Assembly: GCA_021396245.1 (NCBI GenBank)
Contig: WNYE01000001.1
Location: forward strand, 992,001 to 1,056,000
Length of the DNA: 64,000 nucleotides
Origin: Sporothrix humicola
Lineage: Eukaryota > Ascomycota > Sordariomycetes > Ophiostomatales > Ophiostomataceae
Reading direction: 5' to 3'
This document shows, one piece after another, positions 31,871-43,958 of the stretch; the stretch's first letter is position 1; the number at the start of each line of letters is the position of its first letter. A program made the position numbers and the translations under genes. The notes under the pieces were generated by a model that was not told the origin of the DNA, made no database searches, and was given only the letters and a program-made list of their open reading frames with translations.

Positions 31871-32793
31871 CCCGTTGATCCCAAACGAGAATGAAGAGAA
31901 GAAAAACGGCAGGGTTGGCATGGCCTTGGTTGTCCTTGGCCACAGCACATTCTTTTTTTATATATGTTTTCTTTGCTTATGACCTTGAAAAGCATGATAC
32001 CCCTTTGCATATGATTCAGTCTCATTGCAAGCATTTACCACAATAACAATTATTTGATTTCTTTTGACAAACATGCTTTCACAAACATGAATATTCACAT
32101 ATGACAGATCATATCAGTAATGGCAATGTGACATCAAGAACAAGCAATATAGATGGTAAAGTAGTAAAAAGTTAACTCCAGATTCTCCAGATTCTCCATC
32201 TCTTGATGCAAATTAAGCTATTCAACAATCTTTTTGTAAAGGAAACGAAACAAGAACAAGTGAAAACAATCCTAAATCCTAAACATTCCCACGCTGGATT
32301 TTTAAACCTTTGAATACAAGTGTGTGCCCTTTTTTAACATCCGGTCCCGGTCCAAAAAGAAAGAAACGCAAATAAAAAGCAAGTAAAATTAACAGGAAAA
32401 GTAACAGAAAATACCACAATAGACAGCAACAGAAGCAGTCCGAACGCAGAAAAGGAATGATCCAACGCCCAGGCTATGCTAAATAATTTAAAAAAGGAAT
32501 GTAATACGCTGGCAGAAGACAAGGCTGCCGCGTGGGATATATGTGCCGCAGAGAAAGCAGAAAAGAGCAAAACGCATTAAAGGAGTGTTAAGTGGTATAA
32601 AAAAGACATTAACAAGTGTGGTCCGTAGCAGGGGTGAAGAGCAAGAACAAGAACAAAAAGTAAGAATGAGGAAGAGCAATGGCTACCCAAAACAGAGGAT
32701 TCCAAAATCATAAGGATGATAAGCCAAAGGTAGATGTCGGTGCAGTCGTTTGTAAAGAGGCTGGAAGACAGGATTAATGGACGACACGCTGCC
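31871..32793. other. Convergent 3' flanks, A+T-rich
   Basis: 923 bp between the HNH-like gene and sog2, which converge. A+T-rich throughout, with a CCAGATTCT direct repeat near 32178-32196. No gene or RNA recognised. Confidence 0.5.
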
Positions 32794-35700
32794 TTAAAAG
32801 GCAACCTTATTGCCGTTGTTGAGGCGGAAAGGAAGGGGGCCAAGAGGGCCGGGGCTGAGCATGGAGGATGGGGTCATGCTGCCATCGGGGTGTGCAGAAA
32901 GGGTGCTACTGATCGAGTTGAGCCCTGACGAACCGGAATTAGATGAGAATGTCCCTGTGCGCGACATGGAGATGCCGCCAGACGAAATAAGGGTATCGGC
33001 GCGCTCAAAGAGGTTGCCGGAGAAGACGTTATTAAAGGACGCACTCTGAGGGGTGGACGGGACAGTCGCTTGGACGGCAGGGCCGAGAGCGGCGCTCTGC
33101 GGAGTCATGGGGAGCTGGATCGAAGGGTTGCCGCCGGCGCCACCGCTCAGGACGCTGCTGCCGCCACTGAGAGGACTCGTCGTGTTGTTCAGCAAACTCG
33201 ACTGGCGTAAGGTATGTGCCCAGGGCGACTCGTCGATAAGTCTGGCCGTATCCTTGATGCACTGGTGCAGAGGGCGAAGACGGGCGCGTGTGTCGACGGG
33301 GAGTTGAATGGATGTCTTGTTGCGGATCATGTCGGCAAAGCTGACCCACGAGTCAAAGAAGTTGACGCACAGGCTCCAAAAAGCACTTTGCCAGCGGACG
33401 CCAGGCTCTTTGAGCTTGATGCTCGATAGCCGTGTCTTGAGCGTTTCGGTCTGCTGAATCGCCGTGGCACAGCGGCCGAGCAGAATGCGCCAGTCGCGTG
33501 TAACCTGCTCAGGCGCACGCTGAGCCATGGCGGCCCGAAGCGATGAGGCGTATTGATTGTTCAGACTCGGCAGGAGACGCAGGGCGACATCGGTCGATTT
33601 CTGCAGTGCAAGGAAAATCTTTTCAAACATCATGTCCTCGTCAGTGAAATCGGCAGTTGGTGCACCGCGGCTGCTGGTCGAAGCAAAGGACTCGCCCGAG
33701 CGAGGTGTGGCCGAGGTGATTGTCGCTGTCCGGCCGGTACCGTTGATGTAAGGCATCAGGCCGGGCATCGGGACATCAGTAGCCACGCGCAGGTTGCTCG
33801 GGTTGTGTGAGAAGCTGCTGCCGCGACCGCCGCGAACAGTAGCCAGGCCAGGACGCTCAGCAGTTGGCGTAGACATGACGGACGTATCGCGAGAGTGAGG
33901 CAGCGAAGGCGGCATGAGCGGCTTGATCGTGTCTCCGATATTGATGGCGCTTTCAGACTGCGAGATACGGCCTGTCGACGCACCCGACGCAGATTTCCGA
34001 TAGCCTTGAGTCGTGATAGTGCCGGCTGAAGCGACGCGAAGCTCCATGATACTGTGGTAGAGGTGCAACAGCAGCGTGCGCATGTACCGGGGGTCGCCAT
34101 TGTCGAGGAATAGGTCGATGTTGACCTTGAGCAGCGAACAGATATGGTCGTAGGCATGAAGGAGAGTCACACAAGCGCTGTGGACGTTTTCGTTTTCAAG
34201 ATTGCCCAGCTCGCCCGTATCAACCGCCAGTTCGTGGCGCTGGATCTCACGCTCGAGTTGCTGCACATGCGAGTTTGTGTTGTACACAACAATCTCAAGG
34301 CTGGACCGGCGCGTCGTTCCGTCGTTGGCAAGGCTCATAAGCATCTGGATCATGGGATGGATCTGGAAGACTGAGTACAGGACACCTTTAGCGGCCTCTA
34401 CGACAGGGTCACAGAACTTGGACTCCCGGCGACGCTCAGGCAAGATCGAGAGGCGGCGAACGTAGATGGGGCGTTGGCTGTTGATTTCGGATATGGGGCT
34501 CGCCGGGCTCTTGACATCGGCAACGGCGGCCACTGCACCCACTGGCTTGCCTGTCATAGCAGAACCATGACTGAGACCGCGATAGTGGCTAAAGCGGTTG
34601 TTGACCTCCGTTTCGTCGAGAGTTCCAAGCTCCTGGGCCTTCTTTGACACAATGCCCATCCGACGGGACCGTTCGCCGGGCCGTTCACTGCCAGGGCGGT
34701 CACCACGAGGTGCTGGCAGCAGTGTTGTTTCAGAGTTGCTTCTAACACGTTCGTTCACGCTGCCAATCGTCAGCGGCATGACACCTGGACGACGGACAGC
34801 CGTGTTCTGCTGGGAGAGCCCTCGGTAATGTGAGCGAGTCGGGATAGGTGGTGGCCGCTGCAGGTTAGGCGACCGAAGATCGCCGACTTCGGCACCGTTG
34901 ACCTTGATTGGGAAACGTCCGCTTGTCACACGCTTTGCTGGGAGGAAGCGAGGCGGCTCAAGGGGATCGGATGAGTCGTCTGTTGGTGTATCCGACAGGC
35001 CACCCATGGAGTAAGAGCCGCCGTTGGGAGTAGAACCGTTGCCGGATCCTCCACTAGATGAAGGACCGGAGGCTGGTCCGTTGGCCAGGTTGTTGTTGTT
35101 CGTGGCATAGGAGACGGCCGTCGCAGCAGCCGCAGCTTCAGCACGTCCATTGAGCATGGCCTGCTTCAAAAACTTCTTGACATGGGAGGTGACGGTGACT
35201 TCGGTGACCTCACTCTCCTTGAGGTAGCCTTCATTGGGCGGGCTGCTCGCCTGGACTTGAAAAACTTCTGGGGGTGGGAAGCGAATGGGGTTACCGTCGA
35301 GCTTGAGCATCTGCAGCGAAGCCATGTCGGCTAGGCACAGGGGTAGTTCTTCAATGCGGTTCTTCTGGACGGCAAAGACCTTGAGCGAGGTCAATTTGAT
35401 AATTTCGGGCGGTAGCACGCGGAGCTTATTGCGGCCCAAATCGAGGATTTCGAGGGATCGGAGGTCGCACAGCTGGAAGACACGACATTAGGCACTGCAT
35501 GCAGACAAGACACGAGAAAGCGAGGAGGCGTTGGGAGGATGGGGTGACGGAGAGGAGGACAAGGGAGGGGGACAGAGTGGGATGAGAGAACACAAGGAGG
35601 AAGGAAGAAGGATGCTCACAGGTAGTGGAAACTCCCGAATGTCATTATTGCGAACGTTGAGATACCGCAACGAGGAGCACTCGGCGAACCGTGCAGGGAA

Positions 35701-36372
35701 ACCCGCCAGTTTGTTGTGAGACAGCGCGAGCCTGCAGAGAAGAAGGATTCAGGTCAGCCAACGTTCAATATTCAAAGTCCGATGCTCAATGTCCAACGTT
35801 CGATTGCTCGTAGCTCCCAGGTCGCCCAGAACGGCTGCGAAGGTGCGATCCGTCTTGTGCGGTGGTTGCACCGTTTGGTTAGGAATGTGTGGGGTTGAGG
35901 TTCAAACTCACCGTTCCAGCTTGTTCATGATGATGTCGACGACCTCGTCGGGTAGCCGCTGAATGTTCTTGCGGCTGAGGTCAATGGTCAAGCCCGGCTT
36001 CAGGTCGTTGTTGATATCACCGCCATCGCCGGCCTGCTGGTCGGTGTGCCTTAATGCGTCCTTCATCGCCTCACGTGCAAGCGCGATGACCTGGCTTGCT
36101 GCGATCGGCGCGGATGCGGTCAATGAGCCGGCACTTCCACGTATCGATGGCATCGGAGGTGGTGGCGGTGGTGGTATTGGGATGTTCGCGAGGTTGACAT
36201 TGCCGGCGGCGGCAACAATATTTGCTGGAATCGGAGGAATCGGGATGTTGCTGCCACTGGAGCCGGGCAGTCGACGGTTTTGTGCTGGGTTTTCGGGCAG
36301 TCCACGACCGGTTGATTGTGTGCCAGCGCCGAGGGGAAGCCCTGGCCGGTCAGAGCGATCTGGCCGGTCCAT
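32794..36372 (-). CDS. sog2: RAM-pathway leucine-rich-repeat protein Sog2
   Basis: Exons on the minus strand are 36372..35912, 35731..35620 and 35472..32794 (GTGAGT..CAG, phase 2; GTGAGC..CAG, phase 0); 1083 residues. Residues 1-120 are disordered with a polyproline run (IPIPPPPPPPMP). Leucine-rich repeats follow at ~130-250 (LTIDLSRKNIQRLPDEVVD, LALSHNKLAGFPARFA, SLRYLNVRNNDIREFPLP, LEILDLGRNKLRVLPPEI). The introns fall between repeat units. After a disordered linker comes the SOG2 domain (from ~430: YSVFQIHPMIQMLMSLANDG.. EREIQRHELAVD, then LRTLLLHLYHSIMELRVASA-like helices) to the C-terminus. In yeast, Sog2 helps the NDR kinase Cbk1 control polarised growth, wall remodelling and daughter separation (RAM network); filamentous fungi use the homologue in hyphal growth. 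Family assignment is firm. Confidence 0.9.
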
Positions 36373-39300
36373 GGTTGTGTATGTTGTTGGGATGGAAGGA
36401 GGCGATTATCGGATTGAAGAGGATTAAAGTGTCGGGGAGGTTCTCGCGAGGAGGTGAGCAAAAGTCACCCTGTAAGATCGTCGGTCGGCTGGTCGGGCGT
36501 CGGGGTATCGTCCGTAATGATGTCGACGGTAAAAGAGGCAATCGTATAGAGATGGGAGATTCGAGAAGAAGTCGAGTTTCGGAAAGTAGAAGCTGCCTCT
36601 TCTCAGCGGAGAAAGATGGCGAGCCCCCTATTTCGGCGATGCAACTGGACAGACTGCAGATGCAGCTCGTCGGATGCTGCGCAAACGGTCTGTTCGTCTG
36701 ACCCTTTCAGCAAACTGGCCGCAGTTCGAGGCAAGGGCAGAAAAGCGAAAGGAGAATAAAGGCTTGTCTAAGCCTGCAGGCGACCGCTGAGGCCCATTCG
36801 AGACAAAAGCTGGACTAAGTGACGCATGCGAGTGGGTGTCGTTCTTTTTATTCTTGTCGATAATCGATAGTTGATTGTCCGATGGTCGATTGGCGATAGT
36901 CGGGCGGTGGGTTGGATGGAGGTGGAGGGTTGATGCAAGAGGAGAAATGCAGGCGATGGGCGAATCCGAAAAGAGGAAAAGAGGAACAAAGAGGTAAAAG
37001 GATAAAAAGGGAAAATGGAGAGAGGATGCTAGGATGCCAACAAGCAAAGTCGAAGAAGGCACGGATATTAAGTGAGCACCACAAGGCAAGCCTGATCCGG
37101 GAAGGAAGGTGTGTGCTGTGTGTTGTGTGTGTGCTGGAAGAAAAGGAAGAAGGTGCAATGGCAATAACAACCAGACCGTTGAAGATTTACCGGCAAGAGC
37201 GAAGCAGCACACGAGGAAAGAGCTGGCGACAAAAAGAGAAAAGGAGACGAAAGAAACGGAAGCAACGAAATGAAGATGAAAAGAAAGGGTAGGCGCGCGT
37301 CAGCCCAACCCGCAAACAAAGCAACAGCGACTCGAGATGGGCAGAAAAAAAGAGCAGTATCCTTGCAAAAGATACGGAATATAGAAGGAGCAAGCTGCTT
37401 ATCACAGGAATACAGTCGCAAGTGGGCAAGAACAGCGAGTGAAGAGGAAGGAGACGAGAAAATGGAGCACCAGAAAATGCGACCAAAACGGCAAGAAAGC
37501 GACGTTCAGGTAGCGTGCGCCAACCACAAAAAAAAAACTCCCAAGAGCCCAGAGCCCCTGGGAAAAGGGGGCGGGGTGGAGCAAAAGGGAGTCGATGAGC
37601 ACGCAGAGAGACAGGAGACAGGGGGTATTAAAGGGCCCAACAGGCGAGGAGAGACACACAAGACAAGCGGTAGAGCTCGCAGCACACTGCATTGGGCCGT
37701 TTTTAGGGGGGCGACTTTCGCGCTAGTGCACGTTCTAGCCCATAACGCTGGGAAGAGGAAGGCTCGAAAGAGACGACGCGCTCGTGCACGGTGCAATTGC
37801 AGTGCGAAGTGTTGACACATCCCGACGCGCCGAAGTTGGTTATCACCCAGAACATAGTAAACGGACATTCATCATTGAATAAAAAAGTCCATGAGATACT
37901 ATGATACATTTAAAGTGAATCGAACTTATCTTTACTTCTTATTTTTGAAAAAGAGTGCGATCTGACGGACCACTATCAGACAGCATAGAATGGCCCAAAG
38001 ACAGTGCGGGGTTTATATACACTGTCTCTTTAACACCGGTGGCCCCTTCTGTTTTCACATCTTAGCGCCTCTAGGGCGTTTCTGACGTCCTTGCGCCTGC
38101 CACATTTTTGACTTTTTGACTGTTTGCCACGGCGTGTGTTTTAGCACTGTCTGCTTCTAGCGTCCTGCAGGTACAGACACACTGCCTGCGTGCGTTACAG
38201 TCCATTTGCATTCACTCCGAGCCTTTGGGGGCCATGGAGTGGTGTGGACATCGGGTGGGTGTGATCAGTTTTGGTGTGAGAGGAGCTTCAGAAAGAGGGA
38301 TTCTGAGGAAAGCGCATACAAATTGGGCGTAAGAACAGTGCAGGTCAAGAAAAAGGCGGGGCTGCTGCAGCGCGGAGCGTTTCCCTTCTGAAACGTGAAA
38401 CTTTAGAACGGTCCAATGCGGCACACTTTGCGCGCCCATGCTCCTGCGAATAGCAAGCTTTCACGCACTTGCCATGCCTTCCATGCTTTCCATGCCTTCT
38501 TCCCACGCTCCATACGCCTTTTAGCATCCGCTCCTTCCCGGACACCTGACGTGAGTTCATGCACGGCCAGGCAAAAGCAAGTGCAGGTGTGAGAAAAAAG
38601 GAAAGAGGAAAAGAGGCGCTGCCGGCCTATCGTTTGGAGGGAAAGAGCGAAAGCATTTGTTGATAGGCTTTGGGCTGCCGATAGCATTTTCTCTTTCCTT
38701 TTTGGCGAGCACGTTTCCATGTCGTATCGACCAGTTTTATCTCTATTTCCCCAGGTCAAAACGCGTGGGCTTTTTACTGGCAACTTTTCTGTTTTTTGCT
38801 GCTTGTATCCTACAATACGACACTGGCAGCCCCGCCGGGTTTCGCTATAGCATCGCGTGAAACAATCTCGGGCGGCGGATGGAGGGTTCGTAATTTATTT
38901 GCCTTTCGCCTTTCTTACCATTCTTATTACTCTCGCTTCGTTTCTACCGCCTGTTGACTTTGCCTCTCGCTTGTTCACCCAGTTCGTTTGATAACGGCTG
39001 CTGCCGTCCGTCGGGATATGATATTTGATATTTGGGAGCCGTGAGCATAAAGGCATAGAAATAGACAAGATATGAGAAACAAGTAAACGGCAGCAGCCTC
39101 GTCTATTTCCTATCCTTTCCAAACAACGGCAGGAGTCTTTCACGGATGGTGTTTCCCGTTTCAGAATATTCCGAATGCAGGCCACAATGGAACTGCAGGT
39201 GCGGCCGGCCGGTTGCCAGCAGACAAAGCAGGAGCAGTCACCTAACCTTGAAGCTTACTTTTGGCGGTGCCTTCCGTCGCTGCGTGAGTCTGTATCACGA

Positions 39301-39688
39301 GGCGACGAGTTGTAAAAACAAAGGCAAGAGATGCTGTTGAGTTGACGAAGACAGTTGCCAGATTAGGAAAGTGATGTTCCATACCGATAGTTCCCCAGAA
39401 GGAAAGAAGAAAAACACGCGAAACACGCCAGTGATCATCTCAGGCATGTCTAAATTAGGAAACAGCGTTATCGTGCATCGCTTTTTGTTTCCTTCCCATG
39501 TTCGCAGAAAATAAAGTCGAAACATTCTAAACATTCTAGCCACCCTCAAGTTTTCTAGCTCTCTCGAAAGAGAGAAACATCAAACATCCGAAGCAGGGTT
39601 CTTTCGACGGGATGTGAACCACTCGAGCAACCCAGCAGACTGAACGCACCCAACAAAACAACAAAAACAAACCCCTGCCCGACACACC
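36373..39688. other. 3.3 kb gene-free divergent region sog2 / recQ
   Basis: The longest gap in the window. From 36380 to about 37830 the + strand is purine-rich (pyrimidine-rich in the sog2 sense), as expected for a long sog2 promoter and leader. The stretch 36855-36905 is rich in CGAT/GATAG words. From 37900 to 39690 composition is mixed, with A+T-rich spots near 37900-37950. Open frames here are low-complexity and shift frame constantly; none is called. A non-coding RNA cannot be excluded, but no structure is evident. Confidence 0.5.
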
Positions 39689-41477
39689 ATGTCACCCCCG
39701 CTCCGCCGCATCAGCCCCTATGTCGACATTGACTTTGCTTTGCGGCGCCAGTTCAACAAGTCGTCATTTCGGTGTGTATTACCACATTCTCTGCTCGTGC
39801 TTTTGTGTGCTTTTGTGTTTTCTGCGTGCCTGTGTGCGGCCAAGTGTCGGACCGTAGCCTTCCGTCATTTGTATCCCAGTACTCTAGACGTTCCGACTTA
39901 CGCTAACACACTCGCTAGCCCACCACAACGAGAGATCATCGTTGCCGCACTCGAAGGCTACGATGTGGTCGTACAGGCGGCGACGGGGTTCGGCAAGAGC
40001 CTGTGCTTCCAGCTGCCGGCCGTGATTAACAGCGGAGGTGAGAAGACGCGGCTGTTGCTTTTTCACAAAGAAGATGGTGTATTAACTTGACAGTCACTAT
40101 TGTTGTGTCTCCATTATTGAGTTTGATGGTATGTATTGTTTTTAGTCGGTCTATCTATTTCACCCCTAACACCGCCAGATCAACCAGGTAGAGGCTCTTC
40201 GTGCTGCACGGATCGATGCCCGCACCCTCAACGGCTACACTTCGCCAGAGGACAAGGCTGCCATCTACCGCGATCTGGGCTCGGCCCATCCGCGCACACG
40301 TTTGCTCTATGTGACGCCCGAACTCTGCTCCAGCAGCCAGTTCCGACGGCACATGCAGCTTGTGCACCGGCAGTGTGAGCTGGCGCGTGTAGTGATTGAC
40401 GAGGCGCACTGCATCTCGGAATGGGGCCATGATTTCCGGCGGGACTTTGCCCAGCTCGGGTGGTTCCGCGCATCGTTCCCGGATGTACCGATCATGTGTC
40501 TGACGGCAACAGCCAACGAGCCCGTACTCAGGGATATCTTGGATACTGTCCGTCTGAATATGAGCAGGCGTGGCGACCAGCCCCGGCTAAAAATGTTCCG
40601 ACTCTCACCATTCCGCCCAAACCTACACCTGGCCGTACGGTTCATTGCCAGCAACGAGGACGGTGACCAACACCGCTTCACAAACTTTGTCGACTGGTAC
40701 AAGTCTGCACAAAAGACCGAAGCGGCACGCCTCCAGAAACGAAAACGAGGCCGACTGCTTGTGCGAGAAGCATCAATAACATCAAGTAGCACTCAATCTC
40801 AGTCGCAGCCAGTCGCACCTGTAATATCCGGCATCATATATACCTTGTCCCGAAACGAGTGCGAGTTTCTGGCAACAGCCTTGAAAAGCGAGGGGATTGG
40901 AGCCCGTCCATTCCATGCACAACTATCTCGAGAGGCCAAGGAAGAGACAATGACACGATGGCTCAACAACGACCCAGACTGGGTGGTGATTGTGGCGACA
41001 ACGGCGTTCGGCATGGGCGTCGACAAGTTGAACGTCCGTTTCGTTGTTCACTGGCGTCTGCCGAAATCGTTTGAAGGCTATTGCCAGGAGATTGGACGTG
41101 CTGGCCGTGATGGTTTACCGGCGAACTGTATCCTCTACTACAGCCGCGGCGACGGCGAGAGAATTGCCAGCTTTGTGTCTCGAAGCAGCACGCCGGCCAC
41201 TTCTAGCAGAAACAGCAGCAACAAACGACATCATGCAGCCCGACGAGCGAGTTTAAGGAGGCTGGTCGAATACTGCGAGGACACCGAGTGTTGTCGTCAT
41301 GCAGCTGTGTGTGAGTATTTTGGGTTTGCAACTGGATCGGCGTGTCGATATGCCTGCGACTGGCACACGGATCCCAAGGCCCTCAAAGAGCAGAAAAGGG
41401 AGCAGTTGGGCGAAGAGGCGTGGGCATCCGGTACATTGTTTAGCCAGGTAGATGAATGTGACGATATCGATTTTTGA
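39689..41477 (+). CDS. Minimal RecQ-family DNA helicase
   Basis: Exons are 39689..39771, 39919..40037, 40094..40128 and 40179..41477 (all GT..AG; exon 3 is only 35 nt); 511 residues. Splicing joins SSFR|PPQREII, then NSG|VTIVVSPLLSLM|INQVEALR, restoring RecQ motifs 0-Ia. Helicase motifs: Walker A AATGFGKSLC (Lys54), DEAH with VIDEAHCISEWGHDFR (Asp153), LTATA, and in lobe 2 VIVATTAFGMGVDKLNVRFV plus QEIGRAGRDG. A Cys-rich zinc-binding region follows (EYCEDTECCRHAAVCEYF..CRYACDWH), in which the last usual Cys is His. The protein ends ~35 residues later, with no winged-helix or HRDC domain. RecQ enzymes unwind recombination and replication intermediates 3'-5'. N. crassa has a long QDE-3 and a shorter RecQ; this could match the shorter one. 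Convergent with the resolvase gene, 22 bp apart. Confidence 0.88.
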
Positions 41478-41499
41478 GAGGACGTGCCTGTATGAATGA

Positions 41500-42789
41500 T
41501 CATCCCTCTGTGAGCTGCTTTGTTGCCAGTAGGTCGTCCGCCCCCCTCTCACGTAGAATCGACTTGTTGTCTTCCCACTCGAGCCAGATGAGGCCCTGGG
41601 CCACACAGTCGGCCAAGTCGTCAATCTTGCTAAGTACTGGCAGTGGTGTAGATTGTCCAGCCACAGGTTTTGTCTTGGCGGCCTTTGATTTTGTCGTTTC
41701 CTCTTTTGATTTTGCCCGACCTCGATTCTGCTTGGCATCCCATCGTAGCAAGAAAGCATCCGCCATGCCTTTGATACCATCGTCGTAGGTCAACTTCGAC
41801 CCTTGCGTCCGCAATATACCGGCCACAAAGGCTTCCTTGACATCCTTGATGTCTTTCTCCTTGCTCTTTCGCGTTTTCGGCAAAAGGTTGCTCATGTATT
41901 CAGTCCCCATTCCGCCCTGCAGCAAGAAACGAGAAGCTCGCTGTGGACTGACGGGCTGTACACTCTGGACAGTATTCCCCTCCGTAGTCTCCTGCTGCCG
42001 ATAGGCAAAGATGCCGTGCAGCATGGCCTCCAGCGAGTTCACCCGCACTGTCCACTCTAGAATAGCTGCTCCACCGCCTGATCGGAATCGCTGACGCTCA
42101 ATGAGAATATGTGTTGGCTCAAGCGGCAGCAGCCGGTCACGGATCAGACGGGCAGCGACGGCGGCCATTGCCGGTGGTGAGAAGGCTGATGCGGGTGGTT
42201 TGCTGGGAGTGGCACCAGTATCCTCCGTCTCAGTCTCTGTCTCAACTTGTGAGCCCGTTCCGATGAGCGACAAACGCTCCCATGCAATCAGCTTGGGCAC
42301 GGGATGAGCTGACGTGCCATCGACTTGCAACAGGCAGTAAGCCAGGTTGCGAACGCCCATGTCGATAGACAGAATACGCTGAGGGGGTGCCGCCTTTGCT
42401 TTTGCCATTGGCTTCTTCGTTTCCACGGAAGGCTCCTCCTCTATGGCAGCTTTCAAGTCGGCGCGTATAACGGCGCGGGTGCCCGAAGAGTTGCGGCCGC
42501 ACAGCACGGCGAGATTGCGCAGAGCCGCCAGGCTGAGGACTGGGAGACGCGGGTCTCCTTCTGGCGCGTCATCTTTTTTGGACGTCTTTGCTGTGTCCTT
42601 TTTTGAGGCCTTCCTTGGTGCACGCTTTGTCTTGGCTTTCGTTCTGGTTGTGACAAGGCCTCTCGTGCCATATTGAGAAGGAGCTTCACAGCAGCAACGC
42701 GTGAAAGCCGGCGACGCGTAAAGTGCAGGAGCAGGAAGGAGCGTCCGCAGAAACTGAGACGGCCTCCATCTCCTGGCTAAAGAAGCCAT
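41500..42789 (-). CDS. cce1: Mitochondrial Holliday-junction resolvase, Cce1/Ydc2 family
   Basis: Intronless, 429 residues. The N-terminus is a probable mitochondrial presequence (MASLARRWRPSQFLRTLLPA), then a Lys-rich linker. A SAP-like helical segment (~85-115, LAALRNLAVLCGRNSSGTRA) is the DNA-binding element known in Ydc2. The RNase-H-like catalytic core starts with RILSIDMGVRNLAYCLLQVD (Asp143 is the expected first acidic residue). It continues with THILIERQRFRSGGGAAILE, then WTVRVNSLEAMLHGIFAY, and near the end DDGIKGMADAFLLRWDAKQN with the closing acidic residues. The enzyme cleaves four-way junctions in mitochondrial DNA and keeps nucleoids separable. Acidic inserts (QVETETETEDTG) enlarge it relative to yeast (~350). 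Convergent with recQ. Confidence 0.9.
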   Translation of the reverse strand: MASLARRWRPSQFLRTLLPAPALYASPAFTRCCCEAPSQYGTRGLVTTRTKAKTKRAPRKASKKDTAKTSKKDDAPEGDPRLPVLSLAALRNLAVLCGRNSSGTRAVIRADLKAAIEEEPSVETKKPMAKAKAAPPQRILSIDMGVRNLAYCLLQVDGTSAHPVPKLIAWERLSLIGTGSQVETETETEDTGATPSKPPASAFSPPAMAAVAARLIRDRLLPLEPTHILIERQRFRSGGGAAILEWTVRVNSLEAMLHGIFAYRQQETTEGNTVQSVQPVSPQRASRFLLQGGMGTEYMSNLLPKTRKSKEKDIKDVKEAFVAGILRTQGSKLTYDDGIKGMADAFLLRWDAKQNRGRAKSKEETTKSKAAKTKPVAGQSTPLPVLSKIDDLADCVAQGLIWLEWEDNKSILRERGADDLLATKQLTEG

Positions 42790-43958
42790 GAGGCTCTATG
42801 GAGCTGAAATGAGCTCTTAAAACGTAAAATAAAAGGATGGACAAACAGGTGTCGTGACTGTCAATGCCAGATGTCAAATTGGCGTGTCGTGTTTGTTGTT
42901 GGCGTGTTTTAGTGGCCGTTGGAGAAGCTAGCCTCAGGAACATCCCGTAAAACGTGTTTGGGCAGCTTTAATCTCGACATCTGCCACATGGGATGAAAGC
43001 TCACATACTCGGGCTGGATGAAATATTTCCTTCTTTTATTCGATTGACACAATTTTATTTTCATCCTCCATTTTTGTGAAGTATTTTTGTAGTGATACAA
43101 ATACTTTCGATATTTTTTTCACAAAGGTCTCAAAACAAAGAAAATAAAACCAAATCATGAGATATAGAATGTTAAACCAACAAATATTTCATACTTCACT
43201 AACTTGTTTCCAAATGGAAATGGGAAACTATTCAATTACCTACTTCAAGAGTAAGTATAGCCATAAGAGATATATAGTTTCAATCGTATAATTGTCTGCG
43301 AAAGAATGCCGAGGCATCGGGGTCGGTGCAATATCGTTGTGTGATCGGAAGAAGAAGTATCGACTGGGATATATCGAGACCGGCATTCCAAATAACATTG
43401 TCCATGCATGTCAGAACTCAGATTCGGAGCCCCGAGCTCTCTTTTGCTCACGACGCATCGTAAAGCTTTCACTTTGACAACTTTGACGTCACTGAATAGG
43501 CTGTGAATAGCCCGAAATAGGCACTTGCAGGCAATTTACAGTGGGTTCGGACGGATGACAAAGCGCCTTTCGGTTGAGTTCGGCGGGGAGCGGACAACTA
43601 GCATTAGCATCGGCGCCGGGGCAGGCGCAAGACAGGTGATTGCCAGGAAGTTTAGTGCCTGCAGAGTATTTGATTTTTTTTCTCGTCTTTTTTGTTACTC
43701 CAGTCGCACTTTCCAATTGACAACCATACGGCGTTTGACATTCCAAATCAGTTGGCTGGATCGGGAAGCACAAACCTCGGTCGTTCCTTCAGCTTGTTAA
43801 TTGCCAATTGCCAATTGTCAACCTGCAGGCGCGGTGTTTCCGTTTCCTTTGTCTTCCACACCCTCCGTTTTTGCAGAAATTGAAGATTAGAAATCCAAGC
43901 GCCAACTTGCGCAACACACACCCGCACGCAATCGCTGCTTTTTAGTACGATACTGGAA
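42790..43958. other. Divergent intergenic region cce1 / glutathione reductase
   Basis: 1.17 kb. The stretch 43060-43290 is distinctly A+T-rich. Close to the reductase gene are CCAAT boxes (43804-43815). No gene seen. Confidence 0.5.
43804..43815 (+). promoter_or_regulatory. Tandem CCAAT boxes upstream of glutathione reductase
   Basis: CCAATTGCCAAT contains two CCAAT pentamers 7 nt apart, and another CCAAT lies about 100 nt upstream in TTTCCAATTGAC. CCAAT is the site of the fungal HAP/CBC complex, which also senses redox state in Aspergillus. Binding here is inference from sequence and position. Confidence 0.45.

Noticed and set aside
36628..37815. Open frames on both strands in the sog2 upstream region
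   Set aside because: Products are homopolymer-like (Leu/Phe/Ser on one strand, Lys/Arg/Glu on the other), as expected from a purine/pyrimidine tract.
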